64,000 nt of DNA. It comes from Apostichopus japonicus. Lineage: Eukaryota; Echinodermata; Holothuroidea; Aspidochirotida; Stichopodidae. Both the position numbers and the translations under genes were made by a program. Shown here piece by piece: positions 34,568 to 46,096 of this stretch (position 1 is the stretch's first letter; the number at the start of each line of letters is the position of its first letter). The DNA lies in the NCBI RefSeq assembly GCF_037975245.1, contig NC_092577.1, forward strand, positions 18,908,898 to 18,972,897. Reading direction: 5' to 3'. Under the pieces are notes generated by a model. The model had not been told where the DNA came from, made no database searches, and saw nothing but the letters and a program-made list of their open reading frames with translations.

Positions 34568-36466
34568 TTAAAGAGGCCATGACACGAAAAATCCAACTCA
34601 TCGAGAGTAACTTCCTCTGAATCTATGAGAAAATCTATGTTCAAAACTATCCTCAACACCTTGAAAACCTCAAGGACTAATTAGTAATTAACGTTTTAAT
34701 ATTCGCATCCGAAAATAGATATCTGAGAATGCGATTTCACAACAAGACAATGATGACGTCATGTTAGGAACACACGTGCAAAGCCCAGGCATGTATCGGA
34801 TGCGCGACGATCATACCGTTCCATATACAGTACACGCACATTTACACTGAGAGAACAACCACTGTATTACGCTATATCGTTAGAAATTTCAAGTTTTTTT
34901 TACAACTGTTGTAAACTATCCGAGAGAAATGCCGGTCCGTTGTGTTGTTGGGGGCTGCATAAATATCATTACCCATGCAATTAGCCTTCATCCATGGCTG
35001 AAGGACGAAAAAACACGGCGATTATGACCAAGTTAGTGCACAACACCAGCGCCGATTTCACTGGGCCTAGCCAGTATGCAGCTCCGAATGAAGCGAACAC
35101 TTCACGGAAGCATACTACGATCCCTCCTTTTTGTTATGAAATAAAACAAATGGACTCTAACGGTTCGACATAAAAGAGTCATTCTTCTGTCAAGTAATCC
35201 ACAAAAACTACTCTGAAGACCAGATCGGGAACAGGAAACCTCCAATGGGGCAAGTGGCGATCCTTAAGAGGTAGCGCGCCGAACACTAGTAGTACTATAG
35301 TATTAGCGTTACTACACTGAAGTCGCAATAGACGAAGAGATTTTACTGTATCATCTAAATTAACACCCCCTTCATTGCTCTATTGTATACTAATAAGCTA
35401 TGAGGTTAGCTTCAGAAGCGATGGGTTACATCTTCTTGTGAACAAATCTCAGTGCCCCAATTTATTTCTGGAATATGCTTGATCAGTTAGTTATAGCAAT
35501 GATTTCTTATTCCTATTCCAGGAAAACCATTTTTTATGTTGTGGAGGGAGTGGGGGTAATGGGGATGGGTCAAAATACTAGGTAGGTAAAAAGATTTTAT
35601 TCCAAAGGGTGTTTAATTAAATCTCAAAGCGATTTATTTTAAAGTCACAGAGCCAAAAATTCACACAACATAGTTCAAGTGTTAAATCATTGAACAAAAT
35701 TTATTCAATATCAGTTCTAGACAGTCATTCTGGACAATCTGAACTAACATTAACAACAATCATTGTATTATATGATATAAAAGTAAAACTGTACTTTCCA
35801 TAAACATTATCATTCTTAAATTACACTAATGTAATTTGTGACATCAAAGGAGGTTAAAAGAAAACAACTTACATGAATTTTTTGGCTTTAAGCCTACAAA
35901 GCAGTTGCATGTCCATCGCTATCAATCGTTGTTGTGACAAATTAATTAGAATAATCCAGAAGCAAATACAATAAAGGGTTATTTAAACCAAGAAACACTG
36001 CACGAAGTAACTCACATGCAAAAATGTTACACAAGCACGACGACACGTACAACACTGATGGGCAATGTGAATCACACGCATTAAAACAATCGAAGACCAT
36101 TAACAGGGTGTACTGCTGAGTTTTTGAAGAAAGACTACAAAACAAACCAACTGCTGCTGAAGAAACAAAGTCTAAACATTCAAGAGTTCTGCTGCCTCCA
36201 TTGGTCTTTATTATGACTTTTCTGTCAAATATCATTGGTGATATGGATATTTTGGCTTCCAGATTAAAGGTACGAATCAAACGTCTGGGAGATAAATGCC
36301 CCTAAAAAGGTCAATGCCCGTTCCCTTATGCACATATTATATGACATCACAGTCACGCCAATACTTGTGTCCAAATGCTTCAAAACATGCCTTTTCTTTC
36401 ATTGTTGATGTTGGGTCTGGAAAATAACCTTTTCATCCTGAATTAAAAGTCTTGAATTTCAATATA

Positions 36467-36697
36467 TCAACACTGAGGGAACCCTGACGGATTGATAATC
36501 CAACACAATCGTAGTTTAGAAAAGGTGTTTCTGGAGGAATTTCTCAACCAAGGCTTCCTATACAATGAGTTTTCTCCTGGCAACTTGAATCCAGTGTAAT
36601 GACCATTGGCTGGAAAATCACTTCTGATCCTTTGGACTGCACATGATGGTAGCACAACCCTGACGTGTCTTGCTAGGAACCCCAAGTATCATTGAAC
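36467..36697 (-). pseudogene. P2X7-C-terminal-like exon 2, copy 2, distal part
   Basis: After the TGA shared with copy 1, the reading is YLGFLARHVRVVLPSC, AVQRIRSDFPANGHYTGFKL and PGENSLYRKPWLRNSSRNTF, ending in a stop at 36467. The motifs LG.L.RHVRVVLPSC and YTGF match the P2X7 C-terminal domain well. The exon is cut by the hAT element at 36698; its start continues at 38374-38404 (QYRYIAYGQQVQ). Confidence 0.7.
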
Positions 36698-38365
36698 CAG
36701 GGCTGGAAAACCTTGCGAACCTGCCGAACCAGGTTCGCGGGAAATCCGCGATGCTCGCGGGAAATCCAGCCTGGCTGGAGAAAAAAAAAATCGGGGAAAA
36801 ATAAGAAAAAAAAAAAACGGGACGAACCTTAAAAAAAAAAACACGAAGGAGCAAAAAAGTACATCTGTAAAAACAATATGGAAAATTTCAGAAGAAAAGT
36901 TTCAGAAACAAAAGAAAAATGTCCAGAGAGCGTGCTCGCAATTTTAGTCACAATAGCCTAGAACGAGTAATGGTGTGTCCCCAACCCACTCACAAAGGGA
37001 AATGTCACACGGACACACACGACCCAGCGCGGGAAGGTTGCTGTAATAAATCAGCCTCGCGGGAAATGTTTTGAACAATATTGCCATTCCACATTTGTTA
37101 TACTTATATTGTATGTTAGTTAGTCAACGTTTTCTTTCGTATGAATTTGACTTCAATTCAGTGTTCCCTCTAAGGTGCAGGATTCCCTTCAACTGACTCA
37201 GTAATCCCGCAAAGAAAACATTCGTCTGCTGGAAATCCCCGCATCGTTTTCTTGCATTCGCGATAAGTTTATACTCAATGCACATCGTATTCACTTGACT
37301 GTAAAAAAACTCCGAAAATCAGTAGAGAAATTACCAATTGTGTACGAGAAGTAAGTTGGTACACCTTTCAAATTTTACGAAAGATCCAGCAAAACACTTT
37401 CGAAAAATTCACGCGAAACTGGCATATCGTGCTAAATGCAACTAACGTCATGTAAACAAGGCTCTAGTACACCCATTTATGAATAAACCGTAAGACCACA
37501 TCTGGTGTTAAGCGGGGGGAAAAGAAAGTATTTTCTAGAATTTCAAAAAATACGGAAAAAATAATATCCTACCATAGTTAAGTGCATAGCAAATAGCCTA
37601 ACCACCTCGTCGGTTATGGATCTCACGTAACTACAAAAACACAACTAATTGTATTTTGCTAACTTGACATTTTCTACAAGAACATGGAAATAATATTAAG
37701 CATTTAGTTAATCATGCCAAGTGGCCTAAAACATATTTTATTACAAGGTTTTACTTTCATAAAGATGGCCATAGCTAGTGGGGCCTCGATGTGCTGCGTG
37801 TATCATGGGGAATACTCCATGAAACGTTTCTTGGAAACGTGCCAAAAATGTTAACAAACAGGTGTAAGACAGGGATGGGCGCGCAGTTGTTTGGTAAGGT
37901 ACAGTACCTGGGAAAATTCGCAGCACATGTACAGTAAGTAGCCTACCGTAGTATATAAGTAGGGACCGTACTGCAGTTGTAAACTGATGTACGTATAGTG
38001 TGCGCGGGGCTTTGCCGAACGTTGTTTGTTTCATAATATCGGAAGTTCTGTAAGTTAAACTTTTTAAAGATTGTAAGGCAGATTAAATCTTTTTTCATTT
38101 TATAACATAATATAGCTACTCTAACTTGTCATTTTCAAATTTTCATCAGCTTCCTGACAATTTAAATTCAAAAAGTTGTCAGTATTTTGCATCCTCAACT
38201 GCGAGTTTTTTATCGCCAGACACGCAAAATACTTTTCCCCCTCAACCCCACAAGGGGTTCCACCCCTTGACCCTACCAGGCCCCTAGGGGCGTGTTCGCT
38301 ACGCGAACACCGGCGGGAAATCGGAAGTGTGTTCGCGGGAAATTGAACAAGGTTTTCCAACACTG
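36698..38365. mobile_element. Non-autonomous hAT transposon, 1668 bp
   Basis: Perfect 8-bp duplication CATTGAAC (36690-36697 and 38366-38373). Terminal repeats CAGGGCTGGAAAACCTTG and, inverted, CAGTGTTGGAAAACCTTG differ at 2 of 18 positions. GCGGGAAAT words cluster near both ends, as expected of subterminal transposase-binding sites. No transposase is encoded. The empty site is present in copy 1 of the host element. Confidence 0.93.
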
Positions 38366-38373
38366 CATTGAAC

Positions 38374-38404
38374 CTGTTGACCGTAGGCTATGTATCTGTA
38401 CTGC
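38374..38404 (-). pseudogene. P2X7-C-terminal-like exon 2, copy 2, proximal part
   Basis: The first codons of exon 2 (QYRYIAYGQQVQ) after a splice acceptor (CAG, read leftwards, just right of 38404). Separated from the rest of the exon by the hAT insertion. Confidence 0.55.
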
Positions 38405-38836
38405 CTGGGAATAAATTTATGAAAGTTCAAAATGTATTAATGTTGGCCATGTCCACAATAACAAGCAGGCATACAATGTACAGTTATGGTTACATATGTT
38501 GTGATTTTACACCTTCCATGTATCATGAAACATTCTTTTGTTTCAGAAAATTGATTTGCAAAACTCCAGGCCAAAGTACTAGCCAAGTAATAATGAGTAT
38601 GAAATAACACATATGCCTACCTAGCATGGCTGCATAATGCAACTTACATCCCCGAGCCAAACTTTCAGTATGCAACCAACCCTAGTACTAGTACTAGTAC
38701 TACACACTCTACATATGGGTTGTAAGTTACCGTAACACAACGCACAATACGGTTTAGGGTGTTCCGCGAATTCCAACAACACATGCACAAAATGGACTGG
38801 ATTTTGTTTTTAAATGCTTCGTTAATAAATTCTTAC

Positions 38837-39111
38837 CACGTTGTATGTTCCTTACAATGGTTTCGAACGGATTTCTTCTTCGATATGTTGTGGAGCTTCA
38901 ATTTCGGCTCGTTTAACAGGCTCGAACTGATACGGTTCTAACACCTCCGCTCCACCCTCAACGTTCGGTTCAATATTAGAATGATCATCGCCTTCACTCT
39001 CTGCTTCGAATATGAGAAAGGGCACTCTAATTATAGCCCAATTTCACTGCCTAGTGAAGAACCATTATCACTTTGAACTTCGGTTGCCGCAATTGGTTCT
39101 GGATCCGCCAT
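38837..39111 (-). pseudogene. P2X7-like first exon, copy 2
   Basis: Same layout as 2826-3100: ATG at 39111 (MADPEP), the same frame break after GSEIGL, then the acidic segment with LEPYQFEPVKR and a GTAAGA donor. The shared defects show both copies descend from an already defective element. Confidence 0.6.
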
Positions 39112-39635
39112 TTCACAGGAAATTTTGATTTGATATCGCACTTGTGATCGGTGTTTTGTTTAGTAACTACTAGTGGTATGTGTACTTGTCTACTGTGTAC
39201 GTGAATGGTATGTTCGGAGGATCGTAAGCAACGACAACAAATGTGTTCAAAACGTGACGTCACATGACGTCATGCGAATCGGAAAATTTTCGAGTAAACA
39301 AAGTTTCAAACGCCGAAAAGGGTAAATTCATTCTCAATTTTCCACTTGAAAAATCAAGTTTTAAACTGGCAGATTGGTTGATACATGTTCTAGAGAACAT
39401 TCTTTGATGGATCCCAAAAATATAGGACTTTGAAATTTTCGTGTCATGGCCACTTTAAGGAAAATAGTAACTTCCTTAACTTAACTCGACAGCACTTTCA
39501 TGTTAATTTTGCTGCCCCATCAACAAATTGGCTAGCTAAGAGTATGAGCAAAGTTAGGAAACATTTATCGGTTCTAGGCCTAACTACTGACACAACTATC
39601 CTATATACAGTATAGTACGCTAGGCGTAACGTTAC

Positions 39636-39817
39636 CGTTGTATTCCGTCAAGACGATAAATTTCGACATCGCTGTCCGATCCCGCTTCCTCTTCGCTGGT
39701 CTCCGGTTCGAACATGTAGGGAAAAACTTCCCCACGATCGTCCACCATGTCCTCCATTTCCCTTACTTCTTCGCCGTTACTATCTAAATACTGTGTGTCA
39801 ATGCCACCGGCAGCCAT
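39636..39817 (-). CDS. P2X7-like first exon outside the nested element
   Basis: ATG at 39817 (MAAGGIDTQYLDSNGEEV) opens an acidic reading with VFPYMFEPETSEEEAGSDSD that ends at a donor (ACG then GTAACG, read leftwards) at 39636; 60 codons plus two bases. PYMFEPE after an acidic stretch is the N-terminal hallmark of multicopy P2X7-like proteins. It is distinct in sequence from the exons of the nested copies and has no stop. Downstream exons should lie further left, beyond the element inserted at 39454, and I did not find them. Confidence 0.5.
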
Positions 39818-40224
39818 TTCGCGATATGTATAAGCTATGCTATGCTGTGTATATATGCGTACTACAGTGCGTGTATAGAAACTGTATGTGGTAGCAATTT
39901 CGTATGCGACGATATCATTCACTTTGGACTTGGTAAACAAATGACGTCATTTGTTTTCGGCTTTCCCTGTACGAGTCAATGTAGCAGATTTTTGCGCAGT
40001 TTATGTTGCTTGATAGGAAGAAAATGCAAGGAATTTATGAAAAAAGAAGTCAATGGATGTTTTGTTCGATGTCTTATGTATAAATTTGTGATTTTTCATC
40101 TTAATCCAAATCTTAACTTTCTTGTAAGAGACTGCGAAAAAAGGTAATATTTTCGAGAAGTTTCAGATTTCTACATACCCAATGCACTGCGCAGAACATA
40201 TACAGTTTGCACTCTTCTGCGCTC

Positions 40225-40238
40225 CCCCCGTGACGTCA
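40225..40238. promoter_or_regulatory. TGACGTCA with adjacent C run, right subterminal
   Basis: Inverted match to the site at 28342, ending 141 bp from the right terminus at 40379, and upstream of the minus-strand exon at 39817. Confidence 0.45.
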
Positions 40239-40870
40239 TTGACTCTATTACGTAATAGTACTTTCTACCGATTTCTACCCCTTTGGAGACGGAAAAAAAT
40301 CGCGGTGTTGGGTTTTTGTTAATGTAAGAATTGTTAAGTTTAATATTATGTAAAGTCAAGTCTACGTGTCGCTTGACCTTTAACACAAAGTGGTATGAAA
40401 CAAATAGTGATGACTTCTCTGAAACTTTACATCACTCATAAATTCATTCAATAACAAAAACTGCAAATGAAATCCACTAGAAATATTATTATCAGCCAAT
40501 GATTCTTTCATGAGTGTCTTCTTTTACGTGAAATGTCGGGTTCTGTTAAGATCTCATTTTCAGCACTGCTGGGGTCCTCGTCATCAGTATCTGAAATGAC
40601 TAAACGAGTAGGATTTATAAGAAATAAAGACTTATTACAGCTCATATATTGAAACTCACAATTGTTAACTTCATATCATTGAATATAAAACATGAGAGTT
40701 GCTCATTATTTCACACCCTCCCTCTGTACCTAACCACACCCCTTCCATTTACTTTCATGGTGGCATCGTTAGCGGAAGGAGGTTCAATCCCTACAAACTT
40801 TTTATGCAACGGTACTGTGAAAGTTACATATACATTTTATGTAACGTTACATTACATACATCGGAAACAG

Positions 40871-41850
40871 ACATGCAACTTTGTGGACGCACATGCTTGT
40901 AACAGTTTCGTAATATGTTACGTCACCAAATAATGTAATCGTTAACTTAATTGTTACACAAAATGTTTGCATAATAGTAATGACCCAGTTACCTGACCCA
41001 GTTTTGTAAACATTTGGTTATATAATTTTGTAACATACATGTAACCTTGTGGACGCAGAGGCCTGTAACCGTTTGGTAATATTTTATGTCACCTAATAAC
41101 GGAACTGTAACAGAATTGTTATACAAAATGTTTGCATAATAGTAATGATCCATGTAACATGTTTTGTAAAATTTGGTTGTATAATTTAGTAACATACATG
41201 TAACCTCATGCACCAGCTTGTACCCGTTTTGTAATATTTTACGTCACTTAATAATGTAACCATAACAGAATTGTTAAAAAAAAATGTTTGGCATCTCGAT
41301 ATTAAAATTGTAATGATATGTTCCACAAAATATTATGTAATAGTATTGTTACACAACAGGGTTGGTAAATTGATAACCAAATTGTAGTTTTCTTGTTACA
41401 AAATATTGTATGTAACTTATAATGTAACTAAGAGAATTGTTACACAGAGAGTTTTCTATCTTAATAACCAAACTAACGTTTTTGTTAAAAAACATTTTAC
41501 ATAACCAGATAACATAACTGTGACAATATTTTTGACACAAAAAAGGTTTGTATTGTGATAACCAGAACTGCAATGTTTTGTTACAAAACATTATATTCAA
41601 TTTATAATGTAACTTTAACAGTTTTGTTACGTTTTTCTTACTTTAGTATGTTGATAACCAAACTGCATTGTTACTGTTACAAACATTCTATGTAACTGTA
41701 CAGTCAGTATTTTTACACAAAATGTTTGGTATCCTGATAAACCTAGTGTAATCTGGTATTGTAACAAAAGGGTTTTATATCTAAATAAGTAACTAAATTT
41801 TGATGATTTTGATGAATATTTTTTACCCTGGTAACATAATTTCAATATAA
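40871..41850. repeat. Diverged tandem array, unit about 160 bp, rich in GTAAC/GTTAC
   Basis: The phrase ACATG(C/T)AAC.TTGTGGACGC begins at 40871 and 41037, and a related phrase at 41195. AAAATGTTTGCATAATAGTA recurs at a matching interval. Further right the units decay into AT-rich DNA that still repeats GATAACCAAA and TTGTTAC. No coding exon. Confidence 0.65.
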
Positions 41851-42634
41851 CAGAATACTAAAAAAGTGAAGAAAATGCAAGGTTTCAATTCAATCATTTA
41901 TTCAGAAACAATCAAACATGATGAACAATTCAGCAGGTGTCTGAGTCTGACTCCAGTGTGCTGTTGTTCCCTTTCGCTTCTCATCGGGGAGGATCTTAGC
42001 CAAGATTCCACCCCATTTTTCACCAGCACCCTCAAGTCTTGTGTGCTCCGAAATCTTCCGAAAAAATGCAAGGGAAAAAGTATCATAACAACACTGAAGA
42101 AATGGTCTATTTAGGCCACAGCTGAAAAAAATACACAAGTAGGCTACAGTACTTATTCTATGTAATAATTTGAACGACCCTAACTTTTTGGAGCACTTTG
42201 GCAAAGACTCCCAATAATGCATAATCATTATGACAAACACTAAAGACCGTGCCATAAAAAAGAGACAAGCATTTATTATGTTTTCATGAAATGGCCACTA
42301 GGGGACCTTAAGCCCCAGCCTGGGTCGTGTGTGTCCCACCTCTTCCCCGGGCCACGCGCAACTCGAAACTGCCAGTAGTTACCAGAATTTTGACTTACAA
42401 ATTCAAAGCAAGTACATTTTAACATATTGAATTAATTAAGCAACTATAATTGAGAAATATACGTGTTTCTTTTCCCTTCAGTCTGACTCAGGCAAGTTGT
42501 ATATTAGATTTGGAAACATTTTTTCCAGTTCAGTAGTGGGTCTAGATCTACTCATGATGAATATGTATGTTCATCACACTAAAAATTGTGGCTCATACCT
42601 ATTACCTTATGTACACACTATGCTGAACCTACAT
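41851..42634. other. Unassigned stretch
   Basis: AT-rich; no supported feature. Confidence 0.4.
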
Positions 42635-42649
42635 ACCTTCATCAAAGTT

Positions 42650-42832
42650 CTCGGCCTTTTGGCTAAGATCATGTGTAGTATCTGTTCTTTTCGGGAATGG
42701 TGATACACACCTGACGATGATCACACAGTCACAGTCCCGATGCAAGGTGACTGGGGCTGAGAGCGGATCAGTCGTTTGGTAGTTTGGTTTTCGTGGCAAG
42801 GTTCTTTCCTGGATGACTTTTTCTTAAAAAGT
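42650..42832 (+). mobile_element. SINE with a U2 snRNA-derived head
   Basis: Flanked by a 15-bp duplication ACCTTCATCAAAGTT (42635-42649 and 42833-42847). The first about 41 bp, CTCGGCCTTTTGGCTAAGAT followed by CATGTGTAGTATCTGTTCTT, match the 5' end of U2 snRNA from about nucleotide 8 with one mismatch, including the branch-site-pairing GTAGTA. After that the sequence is not U2. The remaining about 140 bp match the SINE copy at 33319-33444 and end in TTTTTCTTAAAAAGT. It is not a functional U2 gene: the Sm site and 3' stem-loops are absent. SINEs with snRNA heads are a known class (SINEU). Confidence 0.85.
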
Positions 42833-42847
42833 ACCTTCATCAAAGTT

Positions 42848-43408
42848 GACCTTGAGAATGTTTACATGCTAGCTCTGCCTACTCATGAATATTATTCAGA
42901 TCAAATTTTGTATGTGTCCGAATCCCAACTGTTACAATAGCGCCAAATTTGAAGAACTTCTGACTTACGGTTGCAATCATATTGATGTCCAAGGAAATAA
43001 CATTAGGCCCTGCTTACTTCTTATTATTCATGCCATAAACACCAAAAACAATAGGTATTAATTATCTACTCACTGTGCTGAACCTACGTACCAGTATGAG
43101 CTTCATTGAAGGTGACTTTCTTGAGATATGTTTACAAGGAAGTGTCACACATACATACGCCATCATGATTGATTCCTTTTTGCCTCCGGCAGGGAATATC
43201 CAGTTACCATGTTATATACTACAGAACCAAAATGCAAATGCTTAAATTTTGGGAATAAATTTCCTCCCAGTGTTTGTTGGACTGCTCCAGCACGTCAATG
43301 ACACAAATGCCTACATGTGCTCCAAATGGTCACATTCAACTGAACTTTCGATATTGAATGCTGAGCATCAAACAGGAACGTCACCAAGATCTCAACTTCC
43401 AAGGTAGT
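42848..43408. other. Unassigned stretch
   Basis: No supported feature. Confidence 0.4.
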
Positions 43409-44642
43409 TGCTCTAGCAGGCCCGTCGCACCCGCTACGGTAGGTACGGTATTTACCGTACCACTTTTCAGCTAAAAAAAAAAGAGGGAGGGGGAGAAGAA
43501 AATAGGTGAGGGAGTTAGAAAATACAGTTCGAATCAATAAAATGCACGAGTCTTCATGACCAAAGCCGACCCTCTGTACCATCATTGTGTCCTATGATGC
43601 GATGAGCCCCGGATGGGCCGGCACGAATTATTCAACGAATCTCAAGTTGTAACTGGGGCGATAGGGGCCTACGATTCGAGTCGCACCGAATTTCCCCAAA
43701 CCCCCGAATTCCCCCCATTTCCCTAAGAAGGTGTCAAACCCGGAGATGTTTTACTTAGTTGAGCAGTGTAACAGTAAATACCGTCCGGATAATTAGGGCA
43801 ACGTACAATGTATAGGGCGTGTCCCCGCGCTGCGCTACACCGGCAACTCAACGCAAAGTGTTAGAGTAATACCTCTCCAGGATCGTAAAATAAAACGCCA
43901 TCAAATCATCATCCGATTTATGTATAGCCCCCTCTAATTGTAGAAAGTTCAGTTCAGAGACATCGCGGAATGGCTACCTGCACTTTCGTGATACTTCGAA
44001 CAAGATTCTGCGTTACATCACTGACTTCTGATCCTGTGACGGAAACGGTAAATAAATAATTTTTCATTCGATCATATGTACGGTCCAGGGGAGGGTCAAA
44101 ACTCATACAGTCTCGAATTTAGACCCGGCGTCCCGAAAGCATGCCGTCGCCGTGGTTGAAATCAGGTTTCCATGGGAAATACCATAGAGTAGGCCTAGGG
44201 TAGGCCTTGGCTTCCTGTTGCATTGACATGCACACGACAGTATGGGTGGCCTCAAATTCCGAATGATTTTGTGACCTAAATGTCATCTTCATCTCACATG
44301 GAAAAAATATAGGCAATCATGACAATGGAATGAATAGAATCCGGATTGATAACAGGTGTTTTGGAGAAATTTTGAACAATTCGAGAAATTTTGGGTGAGC
44401 TTCTCAAGTAGGCTACTGGGGGCATGATCCAGGCCTGTGTGAGACAAAATGGCGGTCGATTCGAGATCGAGACCATGAATTTACTATTTTACAAAATTAT
44501 TCAATTACAAAATTACCTGCAATAATCATAGGGCCTCAATCCCTCAGAATGTGAAGGATTAATGTTCAAATCGGGTCAAACGTTCCCATACACACATAAT
44601 TTACTTTGATAGTCTTCATGCTCATTCTTGCAGATAACCATT

Positions 44643-44919
44643 ATGTCCAGTGTCTCCCGATCTAGTGGTAAAAGAGTCGTAATACGACGTGAGAGGTGTG
44701 TGCTGACAGACAACGCGCGCGAGCAAGGTCTCCAGATACGATGGGATGTCCCGGGAGATGGATCGTGTTGGTTTCACTCCGTTTTGGATCAATGTGATGA
44801 ACTTGGCCTTCACATCCCTGACGTTGAACCGGGACACCACTTCACACTTCCCAGGCAAAGGCAGCGAATGAGAGCCATGCAGCTTAGGAACGCCGTTCTG
44901 GATTTTTTTTGGAACGCTG
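44643..44919 (+). CDS. OTU-type cysteine protease exon with catalytic Cys
   Basis: ATG at 44643, just after an acceptor-like CTCATTCTTGCAG. The reading contains WDVPGDGSCWFHSVLDQ; D39-G-S-C42-W-F fits the OTU catalytic motif DG.C.F. The exon continues through PRQRQRMRAMQLRNAVLDFF to a strong donor, CTG followed by GTGAGC (after 44919). OTU proteases cleave ubiquitin chains. It ends in phase 1, whereas the next exon starts in phase 0. The T8 run at 44903-44910 is where one base would reconcile them, so this may be a mutation or a homopolymer error. Confidence 0.65.
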
Positions 44920-45162
44920 GTGAGCGTTTTTCATGCCTAATTTTATTATATGATGATAGGCCTACAATTGTTAGAAATGGATATAAAACATTTGCATATC
45001 ACATGTTGAAAACTGATCTACTACCATTATAGGCCTAGTCTGATAGACTATCAGAAAGGAGACATCAGGACTTCTTACAATCTATCTAGGAATGACTGAG
45101 CAGACTCACAACATCGTCATCCCAGTATCTAACTCTGCAGCTATATTATTTTGTCCTCACAG

Positions 45163-45419
45163 GATCCCAATGACCCACTGGTGAGAGGCGTTCGCACACC
45201 AGGCTTGTTTCGTGAAAATACAGAGGAGAGAATGAAGGCATATAAGGAGTATGTCGACGAGTGGGTAGTGCGTGCTACTGCCCATTTGATCGGGCGTGAC
45301 ATACTCATAGTCACTAGTAGCGTCTCAGATTATCGGACGATGATAGTGCCAAACCCCAGGTGAAGATGAGCCACTTCTGATAGGACAACTTGTAGAGGGA
45401 TGCCATTTCATATCGTTAG
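45163..45419 (+). pseudogene. OTU-type exon 2 with catalytic His, one frameshift
   Basis: Begins after TTGTCCTCACAG with DPNDPLVRGVRTPGLFRENT, then YVDEWVVRATAHLIGRDILI. Near 45357-45361 the frame must shift by one base to continue GEDEPLLIGQLVEGCHFISL. The His in CHF (45404-45406) is in the position expected for the OTU catalytic histidine. The exon ends at a good donor, TTAG followed by GTGCGT. It ends in phase 1, and the next candidate exon (45865) begins with two bases, so those phases agree. With the shift, this copy would not make a full protease. Confidence 0.6.
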
Positions 45420-45696
45420 GTGCGTATAATGGCAGGGTTGGCATTTTCCCAGGGAAAAACCTGTTTTCCCGCAAAGTGGTGAAAACCAGGAAAAAAAACA
45501 GGAAAAACTCGTAAATACCGATGAATACCACTTCCGTTTTAGAAATTTCGCATATGATATGGACATATGTCTGTTATGCAGGGTCCACATATTGGACAAT
45601 CACAGGCTATATGCCTAATTGAATATGAAAACTTCTGTGGCAAGAAGTTTTTCGACAGTAGCTTGCCTAGATATCTTTCCATGCAGTGCGCACGGG

Positions 45697-46096
45697 CGGG
45701 GGGGGGGGGTCACTCTCCATTGGGCACAGGACATCACGCGCGACCAGAGGGTCAGAAAAAGTCCCCTAAACAAGTAAGCTCCCAGTTCTAAAATGTACCC
45801 CCAAACACGTATACCCAACACCGCGAAACGGCCGCGTATATCTATGATACACATGCAATTGCAGGCGTCTTCACTGTGGACCCGACTGCTGCCGGAGAGG
45901 CATCGGAGGCTCGGCTAGCTGGACAGTTCAAATGGTGGTTGCTTTTCAATTTCAAACTGCCCTTACAAATTTAGGCTTTTTGCTACCCTTTTCACGTTGC
46001 GTACGTACAGTGACCAATCTTGGAAAACAACCCTTTTTACGTGTTTTCTTGGTCGCGGGTGATGTACACACGTCAATGGAGAGTAACCCCCCCCGG
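45697..46096. mobile_element. Inverted-repeat element within the hAT
   Basis: The arms at about 45697-45770 and 46020-46096 share (inverted) GGGGG(T)(C/T)ACTCTCCATTG, ACATCAC.CGCGACCA and AAAAAG. Exact ends and duplication are unclear because of the G and C runs. Confidence 0.45.
45865..45940 (+). CDS. Candidate linker exon
   Basis: After GCAATTGCAG the reading GVFTVDPTAAGEASEARLAG continues to QFKW, in phase with the preceding OTU exon. The 3' boundary is unresolved: nearby GT donors give the wrong phase for the next exon, so a small exon may be missing. It lies between the arms of an inverted repeat, which makes it less certain. Confidence 0.35.

Larger units (their letters stand above)
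34572..39454. mobile_element. TTAA-flanked DNA transposon, copy 2, carrying a nested hAT
   Basis: Same termini as copy 1 (AGAGGCCATGACACGAAAA and inverted AGTGGCCATGACACGAAAA), flanked by TTAA at 34568-34571 and 39455-39458. It is collinear with copy 1 throughout, except for a 1668-bp hAT insertion (36698-38365) and small indels. TGACGTCA palindromes again lie exactly 182 bp from each end (34754-34761 and 39265-39272). Confidence 0.9.
28195..40379. mobile_element. Candidate 12-kb TTAA-flanked composite element
   Basis: Left terminus AGGTCAAGTGACACGTA after TTAA (28191-28194); right terminus, inverted, AGGTCAAGCGACACGTA before TTAA (40380-40383). Both ends also carry AATGACGTCACGGGGGG about 141-147 bp inside. 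They may be the two ends of one element, with a LINE (30333-31635), a SINE (33319-33444) and another TTAA element (34572-39454) nested inside. The P2X7-like exon at 39636-39817 would be its first exon on the minus strand. Two solo or truncated relatives in opposite orientation are the alternative. Confidence 0.5.

Noticed and set aside
259-39454. Segmental duplication of host DNA (259-3433 versus 34572-39454)
   Set aside because: Both copies end exactly at the same inverted termini with TTAA on each side, so they are transposon copies and not duplicated host sequence.
42650-42832. Functional U2 snRNA gene
   Set aside because: Only the first about 41 bases match; the Sm site and 3' stem-loops are missing and the sequence has retrotransposition duplications.
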